A stretch of DNA of 64,000 nucleotides, taken from assembly GCF_000340215.1 (NCBI RefSeq), contig NW_006921539.1, positions 1,560,507 through 1,624,506 of the forward strand, in the 5' to 3' direction. Within the stretch, counting starts at the first letter, position 1. The number at the start of each line of letters is the position of its first letter. The DNA comes from Pseudocercospora fijiensis CIRAD86. Its lineage: Eukaryota > Ascomycota > Dothideomycetes > Mycosphaerellales > Mycosphaerellaceae. Positions 24,088 through 34,815 of this stretch are shown here, in pieces. The notes beneath the pieces were generated by a model, which saw only the letters and a list, made by a program, of their open reading frames with translations, did not search any database and was not told the origin of the DNA. A program made the position numbers and the translations under genes.

Positions 24088-24400
24088 AAGCAGTAAGGAA
24101 CCGGCCTTTTATTTCTGCCAACATTGGCTTTTTCGCAGAAGTGCAAGCTATGGTCACTGCGTTTTATATTGACAGGCAAGAAGTGATCTGGCGCGACTTC
24201 TCCTGAGGCTGTCAGCCAAGTGTGCTGGTCGGATGTCGTTTTCCGATCATCTCCGCATCTGTGGAATATCGTAACAGTATCTATCTCATCTTATATAATA
24301 TGCATTTAGTTCTTGTTTGCGCTCAGCAGAGCAGCCGATAAGCATATTGACTGCTTGAAAGCCATCAAGGTGCAATAGTGTTCACCCAGACTTGCCAAAA
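24088..24400. other. Intergenic, alcohol dehydrogenase promoter region
   Basis: 313 bases holding the end of the hydrolase transcript and the upstream region of the dehydrogenase. A ttatataata word at about 24291-24300 could act as a TATA element about 100 bases before the start codon. Confidence 0.4.
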
Positions 24401-25674
24401 ATGGCATCTAGCACTACCAACGGATCCAATAGCGTGCCCGCTACGCAGAAGGCAGCTCAATTCAACCCCAGCGACCAGTCCGTGTCCATCAATGAGATTC
24501 CGGTAAGACCAGGAGATTTATAGCGCCTGATTGTTATCTGACAGCATTCGAGGTACCGTCTATCAAGCCTTACGAGATCCTCGTCAAAGTCAAGGCGGCA
24601 TCACTATGCCACAGTGACCTGATGCTGTTCGAAGAGAACGAGCAGGGTTTGAAGCTTGGAAGTGGGGAGCCTTTCACCATGGTATGGTTATAGTATCGCT
24701 AAGCATTTTGCATTGCTTGAAACGCTGACAATTGTAGGGCCATGAGGGGTGTGGCACAATCATTGAGGTTGGCTCGGAAGTAGGCGATAACTTCAAGCCA
24801 GGTGATCGTATCGGTTGGCTACCCATAGTCGACTGCTGCTACGACTGCGAAGAGTGCCAAATCCATAATCTTTACTGTGAGAAAGGTACCTCTAAAGTGC
24901 AAGGCATGACTGTCGATGGATATTTCCAAGAATATGCTGCCATCAACTGGGTAAGTCATGTCGATGCGAGACATCTCCATGTCCTAGACGATTGCTGACC
25001 CTGTACCCTTTGCGTTTCAGAGGAATGCTGCTCACATTCCGGATGGCATGGATTTGGCTAATCTGGCACCTCTGTTCTGCGCAGGCTGCACTGCTTTCAA
25101 CTCAGTGACAGACACGATCGCGGAGCTGAAAGGTATCCCAGAGGAGAACTGGGTCGCTGTAGTCGGGTGTGGAGGACTCGGTCACCTCGGCATCCAGTAC
25201 CTCAAAGCTTTCGGCTATAAAGTTATTGGTATTGACCTATCCGCTGATGCTGTTGAAGAGGCTCTAGCACAGGGTGCCGACCACGTCTTCAATCCAATGA
25301 AGTGCGCAGACTATATCGATCAAGTGCGACAGATCACAGGAGGCAAAGGTTGCCACGCCGTCATCAATTACACCAATTCTGTACCAGCATATTCGAACGC
25401 TGTCGGACTGCTGCGGATGAATGGCGTCCTGATGGTGACTGGAATCCCCCAGAAGCCGCTCCAATTCTCGGCGATGGATGTGTCCATGAAGAGAATCCGT
25501 GTGAGAGGAAGTAACAATGGTACCACGCCGAGGCTGAAGAAGTGCGTAGAGTTCAGCTACAAGCATGGCATAGAGCCGCATGTGACGCAGTTCAAGCTCG
25601 AGGAGTTTCCTAAGATGGTGGAGTTGATGCGGTCGAACAGGCATAAGGGCAGGCTGGGGGTACTATTTCAATGA
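24401..25674 (+). CDS. Zinc-dependent alcohol dehydrogenase (MDR family)
   Basis: Four exons, 24401-24502, 24553-24681, 24738-24950, 25021-25674, give 365 residues; every junction is in phase 0 with GT-AG ends. In the catalytic domain ASLCHSDL gives the first zinc Cys, GHEGCG the conserved His-Glu, and the CCYDCEECQIHNLYC stretch the four-Cys structural zinc site; CAGCTAF provides the third catalytic ligand. The coenzyme fold shows GCGGLGHLGIQYLKAFG, then IDLSADAVEEA with Asp at the end of the second strand, which favours NAD over NADP. The length and layout match the fungal ADH1-like group, which oxidises or reduces short alcohols and aldehydes in the cytosol. Intact. Confidence 0.95.
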
Positions 25675-26374
25675 TGTCCTGTGCTCCACGGTCGGATTTC
25701 TCTGCAAGACATAGCCTTGTGAGGAAGTTGAAGAAGCGTGGGCGTCGATGAAAAGGAGATAAACAACTAGCCCACGCACGGGCCAGCAGATCCACTTTCG
25801 TGAAGTCGACGAGCCGAAACGCGTTCACGCTTCCAAGTCCCCTTCTTGATCATGTCCATCTTAGCATCATCCGACCATTTACTTGACTTTGCCATATGGA
25901 AGGCTCGCGATCAGTGTTTGCACAACATTCGCAGAGGTATTCAACGACGCGCTGCTTCCTTCTGCTAACGTCTTGGCGGGGTGGCGTGAAGTGCCCCTGA
26001 TGGATCATTCAGTCTTCGCCTGAAAACTTGCGTACCTTCAGATGAATCCAGCATTGCTTGCGTCCCCTCAATCTCGGTCAGTATCATCAGTCCCAGGACC
26101 AGATAAGAGATACCTGCGGTAATGCAAGGCTGAAGTGAGCATGCCTTATAATCGACACCGCCTACCGCCTACCCTGAAACTTGGCAAGGCAACCCGGGAA
26201 CAAAAACGTCACACCGTAATCTATAATCTGGCACAGCGAGTGCAATTAGCACACAATAAGAAACAAATAACCTTCTGTTACTTCCTGGTCGTTGGATGGC
26301 CTTGTAGATCGCTGATGCTCCTGCATCTTTGCTTCTTACATTGACTAATCAGCCAGCTGCCACAATCGAGTCTA
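25675..26374. other. Intergenic
   Basis: 700 bases between the dehydrogenase and the GNAT gene. No coding region or repeat recognised; composition is normal. Confidence 0.4.
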
Positions 26375-27056
26375 ATGTCGAAAGAGACATCAATCGAGAC
26401 ACCACGCCTACTCCTCCGCGCAGCTCAAGTTGAAGATGCAGACTCTCTGTACGAAGCCTTCTCAGATTCCGAAGTGATGCGATATTGGTAATCATCTCCC
26501 TGCCGTCAACCACATCCTCCTCGCTCACCATGCCTGCATTAGGAGCGAACTCCCACATACCTTGGAACGCACCCAACAATGGTTATCGTCAATGCTCTCC
26601 TCCCCACAGAACGGGACAACAGACTTCGTGATCGTTCTCAAAGACTCATCCCAAGTCATCGGAAAAATCGGAATCTTTTACCCTCGTCCTTCAAATGAAA
26701 TCGGATTCCTTCTCGCGAGAAAATTCTGGGGACAGGGTTTGGCGAAAGAGGCTTTGAAAGCTCTTCTCGGCTACCTTTTTTCTCTCGAGAGAATGGACTG
26801 TTCTACTTCGCCTTCAGAGCCTAGTCCAGGTCCGGGGTATAATTGTTTGAGCGATTCTGAAATTCGTGGTCGGTGGGCGTACCCTTCGATTACCGCTGAT
26901 ACTGATCCTAGGAATGCGGCTAGCATTGGATTGTTGAAGAGTTGTGGGTTTGTGGAGAGTGGCATGGTTCGGAATACGCTGCTGCTTGGCGAGGAGTGGT
27001 GTGATTCTTTGTATCTGAGGTTGGGGAGGGAGACGTGGGTGGAGAGGCAGGATTGA
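26375..27056 (+). CDS. GNAT-family N-acetyltransferase (RimJ/RimL-like)
   Basis: Two exons, 26375-26487 and 26543-27056, 208 residues; the 55-nt intron joins VMRYW to SELPHTLERT. The N terminus ETPRLLLRAAQVEDADSL is the usual opening of RimJ/L-type acetyltransferases. VIGKIGIFY, EIGFLLARKFWGQGLAKEAL (the acetyl-CoA pyrophosphate loop) and NAASIGLLKSCGFVESG follow in the normal order. An inserted stretch (about residues 125-155) between the loop and the last strands is longer than usual. Substrate unknown, probably cytosolic. The stop codon is only 41 bases from the LTR of the Copia element, so the transcript must end within or next to transposon sequence. Confidence 0.9.
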
Positions 27057-27097
27057 AGTATGGCTTGTTTTTGATCGAAAGTTGCCGTGGAATCTAG

Positions 27098-27223
27098 ACT
27101 TGATGTAACTGATGTATTCAGAAGAAGGACTATCTACGGAAAGTCCAAAGACGAAGTGCGGCAGTTGCAGCCTTAGGCATTAGGCACGTAATGGACCCTG
27201 ACTCCCAGATACATACTCTAAGT
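27098..27223 (-). repeat. Copia 3' LTR (left copy)
   Basis: 126 bp, the same length as the right copy. Compared with it there are nine differences, all transitions in CA/TG context; this copy keeps the unmutated base at seven of them. Confidence 0.93.
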
Positions 27224-27419
27224 CACCCCCTTAGTACGTGTATATCGCTATAGAATGAAGCAAACTAAACACAATAGCCATTCAGTTAGCAAAGCAAACA
27301 GGGGTATTAGGTAAGCAGAAACAGGTAAACAAACTAGACTACTCTTAGGTTACACAGACAAAGTAAACAAAGACCCTTTCTTCTTAGTATTTAGCAGCTA
27401 GTTTTGTAGCGCTCTTAAT

Positions 27420-30400
27420 AGCGGCCTTACAATCTACTAGGTTTAGTTATTTAATAAAGCGGCCGTACTTAGTCTTATTAAGCGGCTTAGTAAAGCTATC
27501 GGCTATCTAATTATATATACTAACCTATTAGACGATAATAGTACTATTAGCAATCTTCTCTCGAATATAGTAGATACGAGTATCTATATACTTCGTATAG
27601 CTATTAATAGTAGACTTAGTAATAGCGATAGCGGACTAATTGTCCTCGTAGAGTGTTACTAGGAGAATATAGCCCTTATAGCTAATCTCCTTTAATAAGC
27701 GAGCTAAGGCAACTGCTTCCTTAGCCCCTATAGTAAGTTAAACATACTTAGCTTTAGTTAATAATAGTATAACGAGTGTCTAGCGGCCGGACTTATACAA
27801 TAGAGGTCCGCCTGTAATAGTAAAGTAGAAGCCGCCTATAGAGCGGCGGGTAACTAGATCGTTAGCCTATAAGGCGTTATAGTAACTAGCGAACTTGAGG
27901 TCGTCTTCGTTTAGGTTGCCTTAGAAGCGCATGCTACGGCTAAGGGTGCTAACTAGGTACTTAATTAGCTAAAGAAGCGCAGTATAATGCTCCTCGGTCG
28001 GGTTAGAAATAAATCGTAACAATAGGCCGGCAGTATAGCAAGCATCCGGCCGAGTAATTATTACTAGCTAGAGGGCTTTACTAACACCCTCCTAATACTA
28101 AGTCTTAAAGGCGGCACTAGCTATATAGCCTTTAGGTACGCGTTAAATAGATGTCTTAACGTAACGAGGCGCTATTAGAGTAGCTAGTCTAATACGGCTA
28201 CGTATACTATACTTCTCGTAGAGCCTATTTAAGTAGGCGTCCTAAACAACGTAGATAGTGCGCTTGTTACGGTCGCGGATAATACGCATACCGAGATAGT
28301 AGTAAAGGTCGCCTAGTTCTCGCATATTAAAGCGCTCCTTTAGTAACTAAGCAACAGCTTCTAGTGCTAATAGGCTGTAGGCGATAATAATTATATTATC
28401 GACGTAGATAACAATAATCGAGCCGCTAACGTGCTTAAACATACAGACGTCGGACATTATTAGAATAAAGTCTAGGCTCTTTAAGTACTTCCGAAGCTCT
28501 TTATACTATAGCATTAGTAACTGCTTTAGACTATATAGGGCCTTTAGCAGCAGGTAAACTATGCCCTTACTACTACGGTCTTTAAAGCTATATAGCTGCT
28601 CGACGTAGATCTTATACTTATCCCCGATAAGCGCGTTAAGGAAGGCAGTTAGAATGTCGTACTGCTTAGCCTCTAGGTCGTAGTATACAATTAGACTAAA
28701 CAAGGCTCGAAGCGTGCAAGGCTTAGCAACAGCCGTATAGGTCTCGTTATAATCCTGTCCTTCAACCTGTATAAAGCTACGGACAACCTAACGAGCCTTA
28801 AAGCGGCTTACCTTACCGTTAGTATTACGCTTAATAGTAAACACCTATCGGCTACGGACAACCTTGCGACCTCTAGGCACTTCTAGTCGAGAAACATATA
28901 CCTACGTATAGTTGTCTATTAGTAACTTATATTTAGCCTTATAGGCTTCCTTCTATTATAGCTAATATAGTAACTAAGTCGCCTCCTTATAGCTCTTCGG
29001 AATAGGAATAGTGTCTTCTATATCGCTCTGCCTAGCAATGTAGTAGGCAGCTATAAAGCCCTTTATATAGGCTATTAGTATATTAGCTAGGCTACGGCGA
29101 GTTGATCGATTAATACTAGCGTCGGCTAGGTATCTACGCAATAGCTCTCGTACGCTCTTATTGCTTCGTATCTTATGTATAGAACGACTACTAACGTTGT
29201 CTAGTCGCTTAAACTTAGGCAGCTAGCTAGGCTCGCCCTTCTTAGCGTTTGGATTATATACTAGCTCTTCCTCGGCTAACTAAAAGCTATCTTTATTACT
29301 TAAAGCTAGTAGTTGAACGTCTAGTAGGTTATTATCGAGTAGCAACGGACTAGCGACCTTATTAGTTACCTCTATGTCCTAAGTAGGCTCGTCTAGAGGC
29401 TCTTCTTACTAGGCTAGAAGCTGCTAGACTATACTAGCGGCTTCCTATAGCGACGGTGCCTCGTTGCTTATAGAATTAAACAGAGCCGGTATAATAGACT
29501 CGAGTATAACAAACTCGTTCTTAGCTAGGTTATTAGGATTAGCGTATAGGTTTATACCCTCTAGAAGCGACAACTTGTCGTCCTCTAACTTAATAAACTA
29601 GACATCCTTCGAGGCAACAACCTTGTATTCGTTAGACAAGTAGATTATATATTTGCTAGAGTCTACTAAGTCCTTCGCATAACCGACTAGTTTGCTAAGC
29701 TTTCTACGAGCGTTAAACTTCTTACTACGAGCTACACTATAGTCGTAGATAATAGCCGTATAGCTATAGGCTCGAAGGTGTTAGGGGCGTAGCTACTTCC
29801 GAGACTAATTGAGCTCCCTAGCTACAATAGTATAGGGACTAAGGCCTTCTAAGGTTCTAGGAGTAATATTAAGAACCTGTATTGCAGTAGCGACTGTATA
29901 CGGCTATAGGGCCTTTAGCAAATTCGTATAGAGCATTATCTTCCGAGCGGTCGTATATACGATATAGTTGCTAACCTTAGCTAGGCTATTCTAAGTAGAA
30001 GAATAAGGTGCTATAACCTACAGTATAATGCCCTAATTACGAGCCTAGCTTAATAGCTAATTTCCGCCGTATTTACCCTCTCTATCGAGGCGGTAGATTA
30101 GGATCGAATAGCTAGTTTGTATACGGACGTATATACAATAATCCTTAATAGCTACTACAGCCCCTAACTTTAGTAAGCTAGTATATTCGTATCGATAGCC
30201 TAACTTAGCGCATGTAAACAGTATAAAATAGCGCTCTTGTAGCAGACTAGGGTTAGTAATAGTAACTATATCTATACAGACAATATAATAGATCGTAGAT
30301 AGCCGTACGCGTAGTAGCCGATTATATTCCTTATGCGATATAGCTATGCGATAGGCAATGCAGTTGCGGAAGTCGGTCTTGTTTCTAGTAATAACAATCT

Positions 30401-32050
30401 AACCCTTAGCTTCTATTCGTAATAGCTTGCGGTAATAAATATAGCTATATCGTAGATGCTACTCTTCTATCGTACCTATTAGTACCCCCTTCTTCGATAG
30501 AAGCGCAACAACTTAGCTATCTAGACTAGAGGTTAGTATATAGAGGTAGGGAAGACTATTCTTACGGTATGTCTAAGCGACAGTGACCTTATTGCCCTCT
30601 ACTATCGTAAATAGGATACGCTTATCATTTCGGTAGAAACAACCCTTGTCGGTAAGCTTCTTAGTAGACAGAAGGTTAGCTACTAGACCTAGAACATATA
30701 GCGTATTAGACAGCTTTATGCTGCTTATACTACGCTTATTAACAACCTCAGTCTAAGCTATACTAACTATCGTAGCGTGCTTCGTATTACTACCAAACCG
30801 GATAGGAATGTAACATCCTTCGTATTTAATAAGCAATAAAGGGTTATTAACTATATGTATACTAGTACCTAAGTCGACAACCTAATTAGTAGTACGAGTC
30901 GCTATAGTGAGTGCTATAGAAGCTGCGTTACTAACAGTGATCGCATTAAAGGCGTAGTTGCTACTTAGGTCTAATAACACCCCTAGGGTAGCATTAGCCG
31001 TATATAGGCCCTAGGCACTATTCTGACTAGATAGCGGCTGTTGCTATTATTGCTACGCAGTTAGTCTACGCTGCTGCTATTGCTGCTTCTTAGCCTTCTG
31101 CTTCTCGCGACAAAGACGGTCTTCTTCCTTTAGGTAAGGGTATTTAGTATAGTACCGATCGGATAGGTAAGCGCCTTAGCAGTATAAGCACTTCTCGCGA
31201 TTCTAACTATTCTAGCTGTTTCTACTACGACTACGACTATTGTTGCTATTTCCGCGGCTACTACGACCGCTACGGTTCGAGTTACCTCGACCGCTATTAT
31301 TACTATTGCTACCTTGCTATTATAGTTAGCGCTGAAGACTAAAGAAGCCGTTATATTAGGCCTAGTTTAATTAAGCTACATTTTTATTAAGCAAAGCGCT
31401 GATAATGTTATCAAGTGTGTTATCGTTAATAGTATATTCGGAGGCGCGTATCTACTCTCGGCGCATCTATACGAAAGCCTCGTAGAATAGAGAGATCTGC
31501 ATAATAAATATATAGACAGCCTAGTATTAGCTAATAGCCAATTTAGTATCCTTTAAGGTACTAAGCTTCTTTTTGTACTTATTACAGAACTTCTTAATGT
31601 CCTTGCTATTATACCGAAGGGTGATATATTCCTAGTAGAGCATGAATTCAGTAGACCTACCTTTACTAGTATATTTCTTCTTAAGGAAGTCCTATACTTC
31701 CTAGGATATAGATAGACTAAGCAGTAATTGTTAAATATTACTAATACAATTAGCAAAGATCTAGATACGCGCTATTTGATCTTTAGAGTCCTATTTATCT
31801 TAGCGGTCTTCAAACTCTTTAGAAGACTTACTAGAGGCCTTAGAAAGGGGTCGCTAGCGGGTGCCTTGTATATAGCGCTAGACCGATATACCTTTAAGGG
31901 CGCCTTTAGCGGCATATAACTATAATAGGTAGTTCTCTTTGTTCTTTAGCTTAGGAATATTACTTATATAAGCGCTAGACGTTATAGGGGGAGCTATTAC
32001 GGACAGCGACGGCGATATAGAAACTATAGACCTTATCTTAAGGGGCGGCC
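27420..32050 (-). pseudogene. Copia gag-pol polyprotein remnant
   Basis: One reading frame with many TAG/TAA stops. Recognisable blocks: protease DLGTS (in place of DTGAS-like), reverse transcriptase DILTAFLNA and LLKALYSLKQ at 28506-28703, and the catalytic YVDD box changed to YVDN at about 28400. Both changes fit G-to-A or C-to-T mutation. RNase H keeps YIREKIANSTIIV. Start and stop are approximate. Non-functional. Confidence 0.8.
30973..30995. repeat. Palindromic 23-bp motif, copy a (in Copia)
   Basis: Arms AATAACACCCC and GGGTAGCATT around TA. Lies between gag and protease of the Copia frame. Confidence 0.75.
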
Positions 32051-32304
32051 GATAGGCGCGCCTATGTTCTAGTATAGCGGATAGCTAACACTAATATTAG
32101 AAACTAGTGTAGCGGATAGCTAACACTAATAGTAGCCGACTCGAGTCTAGTATCTACTAGAATACTCGAGGGCGGCGAGGATAGCGGCGACGATAATAGT
32201 ATCGGCGCAATTTTTAGTAACGAGCGCTGTCTACGTAGTAGTCGGATTAACTATTAGAAAAAAAAACGTATAGAATGCGTTAGAAACGTAGGGGGCTTAT
32301 AACT

Positions 32305-32430
32305 ACTTAATGTAACTAATGTATTTAGAAGAAGGACTATCTACGGAAAGTCTAAAGACGAAGTGCGGCAGTTGCAGCCTTAGGCATTAGGCACGTAATA
32401 GACCCTAACTCCTAGACACACACTCTAAGT
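32305..32430 (-). repeat. Copia 5' LTR (right copy)
   Basis: 126 bp partner of 27098-27223. It carries the T or A product at seven of nine differing sites. On the minus strand it is followed by AGTTATAAGCCCCC, where the primer-binding site should be; the matching tRNA was not identified. Confidence 0.93.
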
Positions 32431-32588
32431 TCTAGTATAGGTTCTCGACCCTATCCGCGGCTTAGTAGAGTTACACGCCGCTTACTTTGTAAGCGGTCTA
32501 TACCTATCTATAAAATAGCCTTAGTAACTAATACCTATCTACAATAGCATATATAGACCATTTTATTTAATTATTTAATACTATTACA

Positions 32589-34501
32589 ATGCTATTAGGA
32601 AAGCGGAAGTCGAAGAAACACGTACGAAAGGCCGTCTATAAATCCACGGCTACAAACCTTACTAAAGATGCTCGAGTAGCTACTTAGATAGCGGCAATTC
32701 GCGAGTTTGAATATATACACTACCGCCTAGTTAACCTACGACGATAGTGTAACGAACACTACTATAACGATATCTATTATCGATTATATCGACGATACAA
32801 TAGCAATACGAGCCGTACCGACCGTAAATCGTCGCATTCTCGCCTCTCTAAAGCCTAATCTATCGCCCTTATCGAGTACTATAGATCTCGAGAATTAATA
32901 GACCTGTCGCTACTAACGTTACTTATTCGCGCTACGGCTAAGTTGATATTGAAGCGGTTACTTCCGGAAGGTAAAATACTAGCACTATTAAGTAGTAAGT
33001 AGCATAAGAGGTAGATAAAGAAGTATAATATTAAAGAGATTAAAAGGAAGCCTATCGAGTTAGTAAGGAAGGAAGCACACGACCCTTAGTTTATCGGCTC
33101 GTAGTTTAATAAGCTGTGCGAGTTGATACAAGTCTATAAGATTAGCCTTAAGAACTGCTAGAATATAGATAAGACAGGTTTCCGGATTAGCATTAGAGGC
33201 GCCGAATAGGTAGTTATAATAGATCTAAAGAGGCGGTTATAGGCGGCAACTAATACTAATAGGAAGTATATAACCTCGGTAGAAGCAGTAAATGCCTACG
33301 GAGCCTTTATTAAGCTAATACTGCTAGTATAAGGCAAGGTCCTTCTTGAACACTAGTTTAATAAGTTGCTAGCATACTATCTTGTTAGTGTAATAGATAG
33401 TAGCTATTTGAACGACGAGTTTGCCTTCCACTAGATTAAGCACTTCGAGAGGTTAATAAGGCCTGCTAATAAAGGCTAATATCGGCTTCTAATAATAGAC
33501 AACTTTAGAAGCTACGAGTTCTTTAAGTTTATTAACTTCGCTCGGAAACACCGCATTCTAATCTTTACCCTTCTACTATATACCTTACACTTCCTATAGC
33601 TAGTAGATATAGTCTTATTCTAGGTCTATAAGCACTACTACCGCTAGGCAGTAATATAATATACTAGGCTCGGCATAGGCGAATTTAGGGTGACTTAGTT
33701 TATAGACGCTATTAACACTATCCGGCGGAAGACCTTTAAAAGCGATAACATTCGCTCGGCCTTCCGGAAGACTAGAATTGCCCCTATAAGCGCTTAACGA
33801 GCGCTCGACTTCCTCCGAGACGAGTACGGTACGTATATAGTCGCCTATATAAAGCGTAAAATTAACGAGAAGGCGGACCTCTTAGTATAGGACCTAGACA
33901 GGCTCTGCGAGGCCTACGAAATAGGCAAGCTGTTCGAGGTCTTACACCTACTAGATTTGCCGCCTCTAGTAGATACAAGCCTATTTAATCTAGCCTTAAC
34001 TATCCGCACTATAAAGCGATAGGTTAACGCACTTAACGAGCGATTAAATAGGCATAGACCGCTATCGTTACTAATATAAGGTCTTCTCGACGGCGTAACG
34101 TCTTCGGTGCTATTCTATGCTAATACTAGAGTATAAGCCCTTTACGACCTCTTAGAGATAGAGATAGCTACTAAGGTACGTAAGGCACGGAAAGCTAATA
34201 CCGGCAAATAGTAGAAGATTAGAATAGCCTATACTTATAAGGTCTAGTCGCGGATAGCTTACCGCGAGTTGTCAGCTATTAAGAAGGCTTAGAAGTTAGT
34301 TAATAGCAAGGCGGCGAAGATAAGGAAGCAGTAGAAGGTCTATTATAAGCGCTAGCGGAAGACAATCGGCACTATAGTAACTAGAAGAGGCCGCAATAAG
34401 GATAAGAAGAAGCCCCTTCTTAGGCGTACCTTATAGTTACTACTTAAGCCATTTCTACCGTTGCTTCTAGGTAGTGTCTATAAGACCGGACCGCTTACTA
34501 G
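32589..34501 (+). pseudogene. Pogo-type DDE transposase, 5' part
   Basis: Starts at the ATG at 32589 with a Lys-rich helix-turn-helix region, then the DDE_1 catalytic domain: NIDKTGFRI, VIIDLKRRL, ITSVEAVNAYGAF, GKVLLEH, RLLIIDNFRSY, LVDIVLF and NIRSAFRKTRIAP. These match fungal pogo/Fot1 transposases, with the three acidic residues in NIDKTG, IIDN and VDI. All stops are TAG or TAA. It ends where the Gypsy LTR begins. Confidence 0.85.
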
Positions 34502-34781
34502 TAAAGGACGGAAACCAAAACCACTACCACTACCTGCAGTAATAGTATAGGCTACCGAGGGTAACATGACCTATAGCAATATAGGCAGCTATGTTTAGTA
34601 TAATAGGATAACAAGACGGTTGCTTAGGCTAATAACTAGAGCCCTGCAACATAGGCATTATAGAAGTGTGACATAAACAATATGCTGTACGAGGTTGGTG
34701 CTCTATCTATAATGTAGAAGGAGGCCTCTTATATAGGCTCAAAACTTAGCCCAGGTATATAGGGCCGGTTACTAGCCAATA
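34502..34781 (-). repeat. Gypsy 3' LTR (left copy)
   Basis: 280 bp, the same length as the right copy. About 22 differences from it, all transitions by eye. On the minus strand it begins TATTGGC and ends CCTTTA, probably TG and CA before mutation. Confidence 0.9.
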
Positions 34782-34815
34782 TCCCTCCCTTTCTTCGTAT
34801 CTGACTAGACACGCT

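Larger units (their letters stand above)
27098..32430 (-). mobile_element. Ty1/Copia LTR retrotransposon, RIP-mutated
   Basis: Flanked by 126-bp LTRs at 27098-27223 and 32305-32430 and by a perfect 5-bp target duplication TCTAG (27093-27097, 32431-32435). LTR ends are ACTT and AAGT. On the minus strand a purine tract AAGGGGGTG lies just before the 3' LTR (27224-27232). Coding order on the minus strand is gag with a degenerate CCHC knuckle (about 31170), protease (VVDLGTSIHIVNN, about 30880), integrase (about 30500-29900), reverse transcriptase (about 28900-28300) and RNase H ending FTKPLNK (about 27470). That is the Copia order. All frames are broken by RIP-type stops. Confidence 0.93.

Noticed and set aside
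34502..34781. Segment first taken as the C-terminal end and inverted repeat of the pogo element, with a second truncated copy at 46414
   Set aside because: The two copies are equal in length, bounded by CTAG duplications, and the inner side of the left copy carries a purine tract. They are the LTRs of the Gypsy element.
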